Shown here: positions 1-10,735 of the stretch, piece by piece | Position numbering within the stretch: the stretch's first letter is position 1 | Layout: each line of letters starts with the position of its first letter | Assembly (NCBI GenBank): GCA_965153455.1 | Contig: OZ234501.1 | Location: 6,696,001-6,760,000 of the forward strand | Source of the DNA: Sphagnum compactum | Taxonomy: Eukaryota; Bryophyta; Sphagnopsida; Sphagnales | Reading direction: 5' to 3' | DNA length: 64,000 bases | Translations under genes and position numbers: made by a program | The notes under the pieces: generated by a model | The model's input: the letters and a program-made list of their open reading frames with translations, nothing else | Database searches by the model: none | Told to the model about the DNA's origin: nothing

Positions 1-589
1 TCTACACACTCCCTCATCATGCAAATTAATTTATGTCATTCTTGTAGTTCCCTTTTTGGACATATGCATTCTTCCCACATCTTTGTGACCCCTTTATAAA
101 GTTTATCATGGGCCCCACAAGATCTCTATTTAACATTTCCCTCTCCCTTACAAACAACACATTAATAGTCACAAAAGTTTGTTATATGAATTCCTTGTCA
201 AGCATCTCTCATGGCATTCAAACCTTGCCATAACATGTCAAATTTCACATGGTATTTACAACAACATACTTTTATGTCCTTACATGTTTTCATAAAATAC
301 GACTTCAAGCCTTCAAAAGGCCCCTACCAAATTTATAATTCAAGATGGCTAGTAACAAATCGAAGAAAGAAAGAAGTCTACCAAGATTAGAATTCATAAT
401 TAATGTCAAAAGGAATCAACAATTACATTGCATTAAATAAAAATTACACAACTAATTATCAAATAGATTATTATTTACACCTTGAAACGTAAAGTGCAAT
501 TTGCAAAAACAAAAACCTACTTGACTTTCCAACAAAAAATGTGTTGCATGCACTTCATATTATTTTGGTCCAATGTGCTTGCAAGTGAC
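1..589. other. AT-rich flank, no gene seen
   Basis: I see no coding signal on either strand. The stretch lies downstream, in the minus direction, of the decayed MULE transposase and may hold its 3' end, but no terminal inverted repeat could be recognised. Confidence 0.4.
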
Positions 590-2440
590 ATGATCCCATC
601 ATCACCTTCAAGATGTTCATCTTCGTCAGCATCATTGGACTCCATATCATCTAGAATATGTCGTGGGTCCGCAAACATGTGACCCAAACCTCCACGATGT
701 GATCCATATCATGTTCCACAGTAATGAATGATATCCTCTTGAGAAATGTCTCTGCATGTGAGAATGACCACAATTTGGTGTTTACACATGTTCCCTCACA
801 ATGCCCATTCACATGTGCAACAAAATATTTCAGTGAATGGGAATTTCATTGCGTAAATAACATTGGGAAGGTGTTGGTTCTGTACACCCCAAGCTCCATC
901 ACTCTCAAGGGTTGGTTGGTACACATGGGTGAGTGGAATAAGGGCTGTTTTTTCCACACTTCGTGTAATAATGGCCTCCATAACCTTGTTTTTTATGAAA
1001 CCTCTTTTTTTCATTTTCAATGTGTGCATGTAGTGGCGTGCAATGGTTGTTGTTAATCGCCACACCAACCAGTCAATCTTACGCCCTCTAAGGCCTTTTG
1101 TATCAAGAGCAAGCCAATGTTTCAACGCACCGTGATATGATTCAATGCTCATTTGGGTGTCTTGGTTGGAATGGGGCACTCTTCAAACACCCACCATCCA
1201 TAATTCTGCAAACATTAACATAATGCACAAAGATGAATAACATTATTACAAAAGAATTTTGAATACTAAACCATGATAAATATTATCACTTACCAAACTG
1301 ATAGTAATAAGTCCAAAAATAATTTGTCTATGCATCACTAGGCCTATGTTTATGGAGGTTTTTTCTCACAACAACCTTCCCACGCTCTTTGAAGTCATCA
1401 ATTGTTTCTCCATGATTGATGGACATGTACATCACATCATGAAGGTCTTTGAGGATTCCACCCCGCACTTCCACATCTTTGATTTTTTCAGTACCACGTA
1501 AGTGCCATGCTTTGAAAACATGGCAACAACAAAGGTAGATGGGAACCTTGTCTATACCCCATATGACCCTAATAAAGACACATATGCAATAAAATCTCCA
1601 TGAGTGGATGGGGTTAGTACAACATAAATGCATTTGAAGTAATCAAGAATTTTATGAAAGATATTAAAAAACATCTATTCCAACGTGACATGTGTGATAA
1701 CATTATATTTTTTAATGGTTTCAACCATTCAATCAAATCCTAAATTGTTTGCCTACTTGTAATGATCCAGGCTAAAGGACACCCGTGAAATGATCATCAA
1801 GCCCCATCAAGGTGAATAGATGGAATTTCATGTCATTTGTGCCAAATGTGGCATCCATAGAAATGGCACCATTGTGACCATATGATAATATGGACTCACA
1901 TTGAGTTGATGTTTGAATACCTATGGTGAATGGGACTTGAATCCCGTTGATTTCACCAACATCTTGGAAAAAGAACACATTTTGGATGTTAGAGAGCCCA
2001 AGACCGAATTGAAATTGCAAGGTTGGTGTGTAAACGCTAACTCCCTTTCTTATGTTTCCGATCCGAATATGCAATGTCTTGAAGCCGAATGAAATCATCT
2101 TGTGTCATGCTTTGACATGCATTCACATGTTCCCACCAAATTGATTTATGCTTGTCATATATTTGTTTGGTCATGTAACCTAAGCTTAGTTGGGCCCATA
2201 TGTGGTCCTTCAATGCTTGTGACATGCGTGGAGCATAACGAGACATACGAGAAATAGATTTCAGGTCATGCTCACCATGTGCGAATGACCCATCAGTTCG
2301 TGTATGGGCCTTATGATAAATTGTGATTTCAGCCACATCAGGTCGTGTGTATAGACGTTTGATTGAGAATGATGCTAGGCATCCTCATTTAATAGATCAA
2401 GTGTGGGATGAGTACATAAGAAACAAGTTACCTTATCAAG
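590..2440 (-). pseudogene. Decayed MULE (Mutator-like) transposase
   Basis: Reading the minus strand from about 2440 down gives pieces of one transposase in shifting frames. First comes an N-terminal part reading SFSIKRLYTRPDVAEITIYH. The DDE-core block SMDATFGTNDMKFHLFTLMG lies near 1800-1870. A segment reading IWGIDKVPIYLCC lies near 1530-1570. Next is a block with SIESYHGALKHWLALDTKGL, and last a SWIM-type zinc finger (CTCEWAL, stop, GNMCKHQ) near 775-805. These are features of the MULE/FAR1-like superfamily. At least three frame changes and several stops show that it is dead. The stops inside RGC, ALRGN and GTRYG contexts are TGA where CGA is expected. The identity rests on motif recognition; the element ends were not found. 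Confidence 0.8.
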
Positions 2441-2466
2441 GTGACTAGGTTTGTAAAATACTTATG

Positions 2467-2660
2467 TCAATAGGGTGGTTGTGTATGTAAGATAGCTAAG
2501 TTAGTAGGGTAGGTAGTTAGTATAGTGGTTAAGTTAATAGGGTATGTAATTAATAGGGTAGCTAGGTTAGTAGAGTAGGTGGTTAGTACAGTAGCTAGGT
2601 CAATAGGATAACTAGTTATTAGGGTAGCTATGTCAATAGAGGATAATAAATAAGATACCA
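2467..2660. repeat. TAG-rich minisatellite
   Basis: The plus strand is a degenerate tandem array built on units like GGTTAGTAGGGTAGGTA with a variable period of about 15-20 bases. The minus strand therefore reads as a repetitive pseudo-peptide rich in TYPTNLAT-like units, which should not be taken for a protein. The array runs into the dispersed repeat that follows. Confidence 0.7.
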
Positions 2661-2886
2661 AGGTTGGTGCAGTACTTATGAGGGTAGGAAAGTGAGCAGG
2701 GTAACCATGTCTGAGGTCAGGTCTAGGGGAAAAACGGCTAAGAACCAAAAATAAAAATACAATGGTCAGCAGCAAAAAGAAATGGACTGTGATGAACCCT
2801 ATCTGACGTCGAATGAAAAAACGCAGCCCATCCAGTGGACAGAACGGTCAACTGGTGCATTGATGGCTGCTGGTTCACTCTGGCCC
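2556..2886. repeat. Dispersed repeat, copy 1 (~330 bp)
   Basis: This segment is close to identical to 14092-14421 in the same orientation. Shared landmarks include AGTACAGTAGCTAGGTCA, GGTACCAAGGTTGGTGC, GTGATGAACCCCATCTG-like text and CCAACTGGTGCATTG-like text. Copy 1 extends further to the left into the TAG-rich array, while copy 2 is cut off by a foldback element. No coding content is evident. Confidence 0.85.
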
Positions 2887-3174
2887 CCAAAGACATGGTG
2901 AAGACAGGGTTACTTTACGGATAACTCTACTGTACAGTAAATTTTAAATGAGGAAAAGTCAGAATAGACGATTTTTGCTCAGCAAAATGGTTGTGGCCGA
3001 GGTTTGGCAAAAGGCACAGCAAAGCCTGTTTGCAGGGCCACATACTCCGCATGGGTGGAGCTGCTCTAAAGGGGTGAGTCGCCACTACATTGTAGCTCCA
3101 TTTGCACCATGTCTCCTCTTCCTCCCTGTGTCCTTGCCTCCTCTTTCACTTCCTCCAGGTGCTCCTCCTCCATC

Positions 3175-3180
3175 TATAAA
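3175..3180 (+). promoter_or_regulatory. Possible TATA box for the DUF1499 gene
   Basis: TATAAA follows a pyrimidine-rich CCTCCTCC tract, about 295 bases before the chosen ATG at 3471. The position would fit transcription starting near 3205 with a leader of roughly 265 bases. This is a motif match only. A good donor-like GTGAGT at 3073 could instead indicate an upstream leader exon. Confidence 0.35.
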
Positions 3181-3470
3181 CTCCCTTTGCAAACTCGATT
3201 GTTTCACAAAGCTCAGTTATGTAGTTGCATCAGAACCAAATGCATTTAAATTAATAATTGTAATTTGTAAACAACGAAGGTTTGCTGCTGCTGCTGTTGT
3301 GCAAGCTGTTGTTGCCATCGTTGCATCATCTCCAGCGAACTTTCTACAAGCATGAGATCGAGGAGAAATCTGCTGATTGAGTGTTTGTTTTCTTTTCTCT
3401 TTTGTGCAGATGGCCTTTCTCTCCTGCTGTCAGGCTTGACCGAGACGTGTTTGTGGTCAGCTGCCGAAAC

Positions 3471-3599
3471 ATGATCCAGAAAGGGATGGTTGTGTGCTGC
3501 CAGCGGCAAGATTTAGCGGAAAAAGCCGGAGCAGTGGAGACAAATTCCAAAGTGCTCACTTCTGGAGAAACTCTTCATCGAAAGATCAGTAGAAGGTAA

Positions 3600-3631
<32 letters not shown>

Positions 3632-6054
3632 TCTGAACTTCCCGAACCCGCTTTATTTGCAAAGATTGAGCCGAAGAAGTTGCTGATCGAATGATCTCAA
3701 AGGGATAACAAACAGTACACCGCCGCTGCTGAGTGCTAACAAACATTGCAACAATGTTAGAAACTTTGCATGAAGCATGGACCTTAAACCCTAAAGCTTG
3801 AAGATAAACCCTAAACCCTTCCTGAACCCGTTTTATTTGCAAAGATTGAGCTGAAGAAGTTGTGGATTGAATGATCTCAAAGGGATATGCCACAGTCAAA
3901 ACCTCAATGTCAGGTTCCATCAGTGACAACAAACAGAATGCTGCTGAGTGCTAACAAACATTGCAACAATGTTAGAAACTTTGCACAAAGCATCCACCTT
4001 ATCCAATTTTCAATATGTGTTTTGAGAAAGCAGGCGAAACCCAAAAGTTTGAAGATAAAGTGGTCATGCTTGCTTGGCAAATTTTGCTGCTTGGCATTTT
4101 TTGTTTGTTTTGAGTGGATCTTGCTTGGCTTCAACAACCAGCCTCCAAGGCTGCAATTCCATAGTTCTTCTTCTGTTTCTCTATGTAGTTAGATTCTTTC
4201 TTGGTTCTTGAGGATCTTGCAAGAATGTAGAAATTGGTGACAATAGATATGCCCTCATGAGGTTTGTTCTTCCTTCAAAAGTTTGGATGCTGATTGAGTT
4301 TTGAAACATTATTGTGTATCCTAGCAGAGGGCAAGTTTTACCTAGGATCTTCATGTGCACAACACTTTGTTTGCACATAGAGCCTAAGCTTATCTCTTTC
4401 ATGAGGTTTTGAGTTTTGATGCCTGACGTGACCACTTTGCTCATAGGGAAACCTTGTTGTTGAGTACAAGCGGTACCAGTTTGCTACTGGCATTTCTCAA
4501 TTTCAGGTACTTTTAGAAGGGTGTCTTTTATCATCCTTCTTGTTGTTACTCATGTTGTTTATGCCTCAAAACATACTTCTTTTTCTGCAGTCACTGTAAA
4601 AGTCCTTGAATTTGTTTCTAAAGCATATATTAGACTTAACAAAAATCTCAGAACCAATAATCATGTTGTTTCCTTTGTTGGGAAGTGTCAAATGGATGAG
4701 GGGAGTGGTTCTGCAGTGGCACAAGGCCTGATTACTTGGGAGTTCAGACAAATCCACCATCTTTGGCATTGTGCCCACTTGCCCCTCCTTGCGTCTCCAC
4801 ATCTGAGGAAGCAAATGACCCTGCACACTACATACCCCCCTGGTACTACAGGGCTGCGCTAATCATTCTTCCTTGATTGAGGCTAGTACTTTTTTTGGAA
4901 ATAAATATTAAACCCTGATGGGAAGGCCTAAACCTTCCTTGGTTTCTGCTGTAGTTATGCATGTAAAATTTGTTGTCTCTCTTGATTGTAGTAAGAACTA
5001 GGCAGACATATACCTGTGCTATCCCTTTAGGCAGCTTGTGCAATTGTGATGGATTTCTAACATGAAACAATGTGGAAGTTCAATGAAAATGTCCTGTCTT
5101 TCTCTTGCATCCTTCAGGACATATAATCCAGAAGATGGTCGAGGAAGGAAAAATCCTGCATCCAAGGAGAAGGCTATGGCTGAGCTTCTAGAAACCGTAA
5201 GTTGTTTCTCATAGGACATCCTGCATGCAGCATAATTGAGGCGCCATGTTGAAGTAATAAGATCTATCTGTTGTGAATGGGTTCAGATCCAATCGACCAA
5301 GCCTGACAACTTCACACCCCGGATTGTGGAGAAAACTGACGACTATGTCTATGTGGAATATTCAAGCCCTTTCTTAGGGGTGAGTCTTTGACCATTCCTG
5401 CTATCAAGTCAGGTTGGTGGCCCTGAGTAAATTCTAAACCCAAAGAACATTAGAAGTGTTCTAAAACATTATAACTCAAGTATCTAACTCTTCGAAACTT
5501 ATATTTCTACATTATTTCTAACTCTTAAGAATGTTATAAACTCTTCATTTCGACAACCTGTCAAGTGTCAGTCCATGAAACCCCTTGATGTCACTTCTAA
5601 TGTTCTCATTTGTGGATCATTGCTTGAGAAAGAAAATTGTTTAAAGGAAAATGGTCTAGATTTTTTTTGATCAAAGCAGTAGCAACTGCTTGCAGGCACT
5701 TATGTGTATAGAACTGGTTGATGTGCACAGTTTGTGGATGATGTGGAGTTTTGGTTCCCCCCTGGTAAACGGTCATTGGTAGAGTACAGGTCTGCATCTC
5801 GATCAGGGCAGATTGACTTTGGTTTTAATCGCAAAAGAATCAAGGTATGTTGGAACAGATTTCACTTCTGTTCTGGAAGAAAATATCAGTCCTTTGACAT
5901 GTTCCATCTGTTATTGAATACTCTGATTTAGTTATTTCACAGTTCCTGAGGACTCTTCTTTCCACTAGAAATCTTTGATGATTTGAGCTCATTTTGTACA
6001 CAGGCCTTACGCAAAGCATTAGAAACCTATGGATGGGAGTCTATTGGCTTTTGA
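3471..6054 (+). CDS. DUF1499 protein, predicted plastid/thylakoid
   Basis: Six exons join in frame: 3471-3595, 4447-4506, 5118-5196, 5287-5379, 5731-5844 and 6004-6054, giving about 173 residues. The C-terminal 110 residues match the plant DUF1499 family, with blocks FTPRIVEKTDDYVYVEYSSP, FVDDVEFWFPPGKRSLVEYR, and then RKRIKALRKALETYGW. The biochemical function of the family is unknown. The N-terminus is basic and is followed by a twin arginine and hydrophobic stretch, SRRETLLLSTSGTSLLLAFL at about residues 40-60. This looks like a thylakoid (Tat-type) transfer signal, and its RR codons span the exon 1/2 junction. The first in-frame ATG after an upstream stop is at 3471; a short upstream ORF from 3352 overlaps it. 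The start is the weakest part of the model, because an upstream exon would lengthen the transit peptide. Confidence 0.82.
3600..3627. repeat. (CA)n microsatellite in intron 1
   Basis: About 13 CA units begin a few bases after the exon 1 donor GTAAAC of the DUF1499 gene. Confidence 0.95.
3636..4060. repeat. Intronic imperfect tandem duplication with telomere-like blocks
   Basis: Inside intron 1 of the DUF1499 gene, TTTATTTGCAAAGATTGAG and its neighbours occur at 3652 and again at 3832, an offset of 180. CTGCTGAGTGCTAACAAACA with its following text occurs at 3726 and 3941, an offset of 215. A third shared piece, AACCC(T/A)AAAG(C/T)TTGAAGATAAA, occurs near 3787 and 4037. CCCTAAA units lie between the copies at 3788-3820. 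The changing offset shows a duplication with later indels. Confidence 0.85.
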
Positions 6055-8920
6055 TTTTGACAAACATCAAGTGCAGCAAGTCTGTTAACTTGCATCTGTT
6101 CTATTTCACGACTGGAGGTAAGAGCACAGTCTTACCTTTCATAATTTCTGTGCAACTGATATGTAATTTGTGTTGGATTGCAAGAATTAGCTAGGTTTGG
6201 CTTCTCAAATCACTCTTGGTTTGATCTCTGAAAGGATGGAGGGATTGGGTCAGCCAATCATTTCAAATGGCTAGTGCTCAGTCATGAATCCAACAGTGCC
6301 GCTGAAGTTCAGTGCAAGAAGGCGAGTCACTATATCATCTGAACATCCAGAAACTAATTCTCATTTCATGTTGTGCAGAGTTCAGCCTGCTTTTCATGGA
6401 TTAGTTTCACCTAAGTCAATATGGATGCTGTACCAAGGTGTTCGCATTTAACCTTATGTTTACATCACCTTTCAATGACAGTTTTTGCTATGTATGTAGC
6501 TGACTTACAAGGAAATCCTGTTTAGAAAGAACATCAATGGATCTTCTCAATCTTCTACAGAGTCCAAGATCAAATTCTATACTACACTTTCTGACATGGT
6601 TGCCAGATTTGCCTCTGGCTCACATGGAGCTCAGAAATTATTGCTGGATTCAATGGCAGATGATAATATCCTGTGACATTTAGGTTTCCATGGGGTGACA
6701 TTTGAGGCCACAACTAATCTTACCTAAGGGTTTACTCAAGCCTCCTGCAAGAATTTCTGAAGGAAGATTTTGAATGGCCTTACCTCTCCCCTCAACCTGT
6801 TATTTTAGATCATGTATTCTTCAAGCCTCCAAAGAGTCCGATCCCTTTCCTACACACATCCCTGATGGTGCCACAAGTCTTGCCGATTAATGCTGAAAAC
6901 AACGTTTATCCTCATCTTGCAAGCAACCAAGTTCAAAACTGTTGAAGTGAGCTTCACCACAGCCACTTTTGCTGGGTTTCCATGCCTCATCTTTCAAAGA
7001 TCCATGAATAGGGTCTTTCAGGGATGTGCTCCTTGGCATCTATTACCATTCCAACCAAAAAGGACTTCTCATTTAGGTTGTTGAGTAATAATTGCAAGAC
7101 TATAGAACTTCAATGCTGCACTTGAACTCACTCTTCGCCATCCTGTTAGGTGCATCACCTACCTCACCTAGCAGGGTCACTGGCACCTTACCTGACATAA
7201 GAGGCAGGGGCTTGACCAATCTACAGTACATAATCAAGAGATAATTGTACTTGACAAAATTGTATGTTATGAGACACATAAAAATTTGCCTTTGGATTGC
7301 ACTTAAAATTTGGTCCTACAATTTTCAAGTAATGTACCAAGGAATCAAGGTCCAGGGCCTAGGGCCTTCCCTTCAGGTTGTGATGCTTAACAGCAGGCCC
7401 TTCCCAGCAGGACCCTCTTGGGGTAAAAGTCAAGTTCCTGAAATAAAAGCTGGATGGGATATTTTGGCCAGGTTGAACCAGCACCCATGTTGGTACCTTG
7501 ACCGTTTAGAGTGAGGCCGCCTTAGGTAGATAGGCTGGTGAATGAACACTTAAGATCTCCAAGAAGGTTGACTCCTTACACAATTTTCCTCTGTTTCTGT
7601 GAAGTTCAGAGAACATTTGTAGCCCTCCACCTAGCGCCTCGAATGTCACAAAAATTGCTTGATTAAATAAAAGAATGGAGAAGTTATGGGGTGTTTGGTG
7701 TAAGGGAGCTCAATGTTTGGTGATGGGTGAATTTAAATAGATAGATATCAAGCTGAAAGATTTTCGTTGTTGCATCTTTGCTTTTGGAATACAAAGATGT
7801 TTTATAAAGCCCTAGTTGGCGCATGCATCAGGTTTTAAATCACTCAAAACAGACTAAAAATGATGAAAATATTAGGCTGGAACTATTGAAGGGTGTGTAA
7901 AGTTATTTTGTCAAAACTTTTGAAGCAAACTATCATTCATCCTCTTCTTGTGTTCTTTGCATTGTTCTTTTACTTTTTGACATTCAAAAAAATTTGTAGC
8001 CCTTGAGTTTGCATGTCCAATGACACAAAAGTCGTTCAATTTGGTTAAATAATGAGTAAAATATTGAAAAATGTTTAGTGATGGGTATGTGTTCGATGAT
8101 GAATGGTTTTACCCTAGTGGCCATATTAAGTCCAAAAAATGTTAAATTTGAACTCAAAGACCCTAATTTAGTTTAATGATCAAATATTTTAAATGAATTT
8201 GGGAATTTTTACTATGGTATCAACTACGAATGCATGTGCTAGTTCACCCAAGGCAAGTTTTCGCATAACACTCTCCAAGTACTTTAGAGGGTATTGCATA
8301 ATTTTGGGTTTTCTTTTCATTGGAAATTTCACAAAAACCTGATTTGGTGTAGTTGTAGAATAAAACCCTTAAATATTGTTATTCTAAGTGAAAAATGCAA
8401 GGTAAAGCCCCCACATGAAGGTGTGGGCATTCTCAAAATAAAAGGTTTTTAATCAGGCAATAGTTGAATCCAACCCCACATTGGGAATGTCCTTCACCTT
8501 TGGGCTTTACCCATCACAAAGCACTAAGCAAAGGTTAGTGTGAATGTGAAAAAACAAATTGGTAAAGGATTGGAATTATGTTTTTTATTATATAGTTATG
8601 AGGATCTATGTTTTTGGTTTCATAAATATTTATTCATACATTTACCTTCTATGTAATCTATTATGCAATTATCATCTTTCCTTCATGTATTTTACACTTT
8701 CACAAATTATGTATAAAAAATTTGAACAAACTTTTACCAATTTTTCAATTTTATCCTTAAATTTATTCTATGAAAGTTTCAATTTTATATAACAAATTTC
8801 ATTCTAATCAAGTGAAGGTGTTTCCAAAAGGTCTCTAACATTCACTTATATATTAAGCAAAATAAAACTAAAAAAAAAAATTCTTAAAGCCTTACACCTC
8901 ACATGATTTATTATGTGATT
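6055..8920. other. Intergenic, no gene seen
   Basis: The first few hundred bases are probably the 3' UTR of the DUF1499 gene. Beyond that the stretch has no ORF with family resemblance, no splice-consistent exon series and no clear transposon domain on either strand. Base composition drops to strongly AT-rich after about 7.6 kb. Confidence 0.4.
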
Positions 8921-8924
8921 TAAT

Positions 8925-9125
8925 ATGTACATTAATTTACTATATAATTTTTTAATGAATCACCATATTTTGAACCATGTACATTAATTTGTGCGATGAT
9001 TTTTTTAATAAGTCATCATATTTCAACAATGCATATTAATGTATGTCATAATTTTCACAATTAATCACCATGTTTGAATCATGCACAATAATTAACATGA
9101 CTAATTGCTGATGACTCACCATGAA
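8925..9125. repeat. Degenerate ~52-bp tandem repeat, 4 copies
   Basis: ATG(T/C)A(C/T)ATTAATTT-like starts occur at 8925, 8978, 9029 and 9081, each followed by an AT-rich segment and a (A/G)TCA(C/T)CAT(A/G)TTT-like block. The array is AT-rich and non-coding. Confidence 0.65.
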
Positions 9126-10078
9126 TCACTTGTAAACCAATATTAAATTATGAAACCCCACACCTAATAAATTAATTATTTTAACCCCTAAGGTAATCAC
9201 ATAATTATCAAATTACCCCTTTTATATCAAATTACATTTGGTCTTTAAAAATGAAAGGGGTTCTTACACTTTACTTGGGGTCTTACATTTATAAGTAGAC
9301 ATAACATTGTTTCCCAATACTAAAGTGAAACTATGTACATTATATGAACACAAAATTGTGAATTACTACTATAAGTTGTAAGTAAATAAAATTGATTCAA
9401 TGAAATTAATTTGTTGCGAATGGAATTGCACATGTTTGTGGATGAAACATTTGAAGAAACATTATGTTCCTCCACTTTCTTGAGAAGGGTTCTATTTATG
9501 AAGAAAGGTAGTTTGTTCATTTGTTTATCATGTTGAGACAATCTCCCAAACCATGGCACCTTTTGTTGCATTCTTGGTATTGTTGGAAACCCTTCAATAA
9601 TCAATAAATAGGGGTGCATTGAATTGATTTTATAAAATTTTAATTTATGGTGAAAATTCTATTGAATATAGAATAAAATTTCCACTGAAAATTCATTGAA
9701 ATAAAAACTAAAACTTATAAGAAAATTTGGGCATGCTCTTGGTATTGTAAGGAACCCCTCACAAGTAGGATTGAATGAAAGAAAATTAGAAATTTCTAGA
9801 CCTAAAGTGAAAGAGATACTGAATTTGGACTAATTTTTGTCATTATAAATTCAATTAAATTTTTTTAAATGGTTTTGGAAGGAAAAATTAGTTGGGTCAC
9901 CCATTCACACTTGGGCCAATGGTATAGACTACATTAATATTCATGGATATAATGTGCACACCAAATATAAAAGGTATTACGCTCTTTATAAAAGACTTTC
10001 AGCTTGGCGTCATAAATAAACTTTTTTTGTGGCGTCATAAAACACGTTTTCTGTGGGGTTTGCTTGTACTAATACTAT
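9126..10078. other. AT-rich intergenic, no gene seen
   Basis: Low-complexity AT-rich DNA between the 52-bp array and the GC-rich LINE fragment. The short open stretches have no recognisable domain. Confidence 0.4.
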
Positions 10079-10085
10079 ATGGTAA

Positions 10086-10735
10086 ATGGAATTAGAGGCA
10101 GAGAATGTGTTGCCACGGGGCCAGGCGTGGTGCATCGCCCTCGTTCAAATCTCCTTAGCCATGAACCCGGTGTGTCATCGAAGCGCACCGCCCGGAGACC
10201 GTTCGGTCCCCGGTCAACGCCCCTCACTCCGCTGCACCAAGTCCGCCCTCCGCATTGGCACGTACAACGTAACAACCTTGAATAGCGACAGCATTAGCAG
10301 GGAGTTGGTGGCAGCGGACTTTTCGCAAGCGGTGTTGGCGCGACAACAGTTGCTCCTATGTGGCGTGCAGGAGACCCACTGGCTAAATAGTGGGGAGCTG
10401 GATGCAGCAGGATATCGCTTCCTGTGCTCGGGCCACCCGGCGGGCCACAAGCACGAGCATGGCATGGTGCTGGTGCTGGCACCACAGGTAGCAACGGCGT
10501 TGCTAGTCTGGGAGCCACTCAGCCTGTGCCTGCTGTACGCCAAGCTGTAGCTGGAGAAGGGCCTCAAGCTCTAGGTGCTGGTGGCCTATGCTCCCACCGA
10601 AATTGGCAGCAGCGCCGCCAAGGATGAGTACTATCAGCAGCTTGACGACGTGACCAGCATTATGCCAACACGCGATGTGTTGCTGCTGCTGGGCGACTTC
10701 AACGCGCAGCTCGGTTCAAAATTGAAAAACACATA
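10086..10735 (+). pseudogene. LINE endonuclease fragment (EEP domain), GC-rich
   Basis: One frame runs from the ATG at 10086 through two TAG stops to about 10735. It encodes the N-terminal part of an endonuclease/exonuclease/phosphatase domain of a non-LTR retrotransposon. Seen in order are RIGTYNVTTLNSDS, LLLCGVQETHWLNSGE with the metal-binding Glu, VLVAYAPTEIG, and VLLLLGDFNAQLG with the GDFN motif. The reverse transcriptase is absent, so this is an internal or 3'-truncated piece rather than the usual 5'-truncated LINE copy. Both stops are TAG where CAG fits the reading (KL-stop-LEKGLKL-stop-VLVAY). The segment is clearly GC-rich against AT-rich flanks, marking it as a foreign or younger insertion. 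Target-site duplications were not identified. Confidence 0.85.

Noticed and set aside
2948-3355. 135-codon frame before the DUF1499 gene as its first exon
   Set aside because: Its only good donor (GTGAGT at 3073) does not join in phase to the DUF1499 exon, and a TATA-like box lies inside it.
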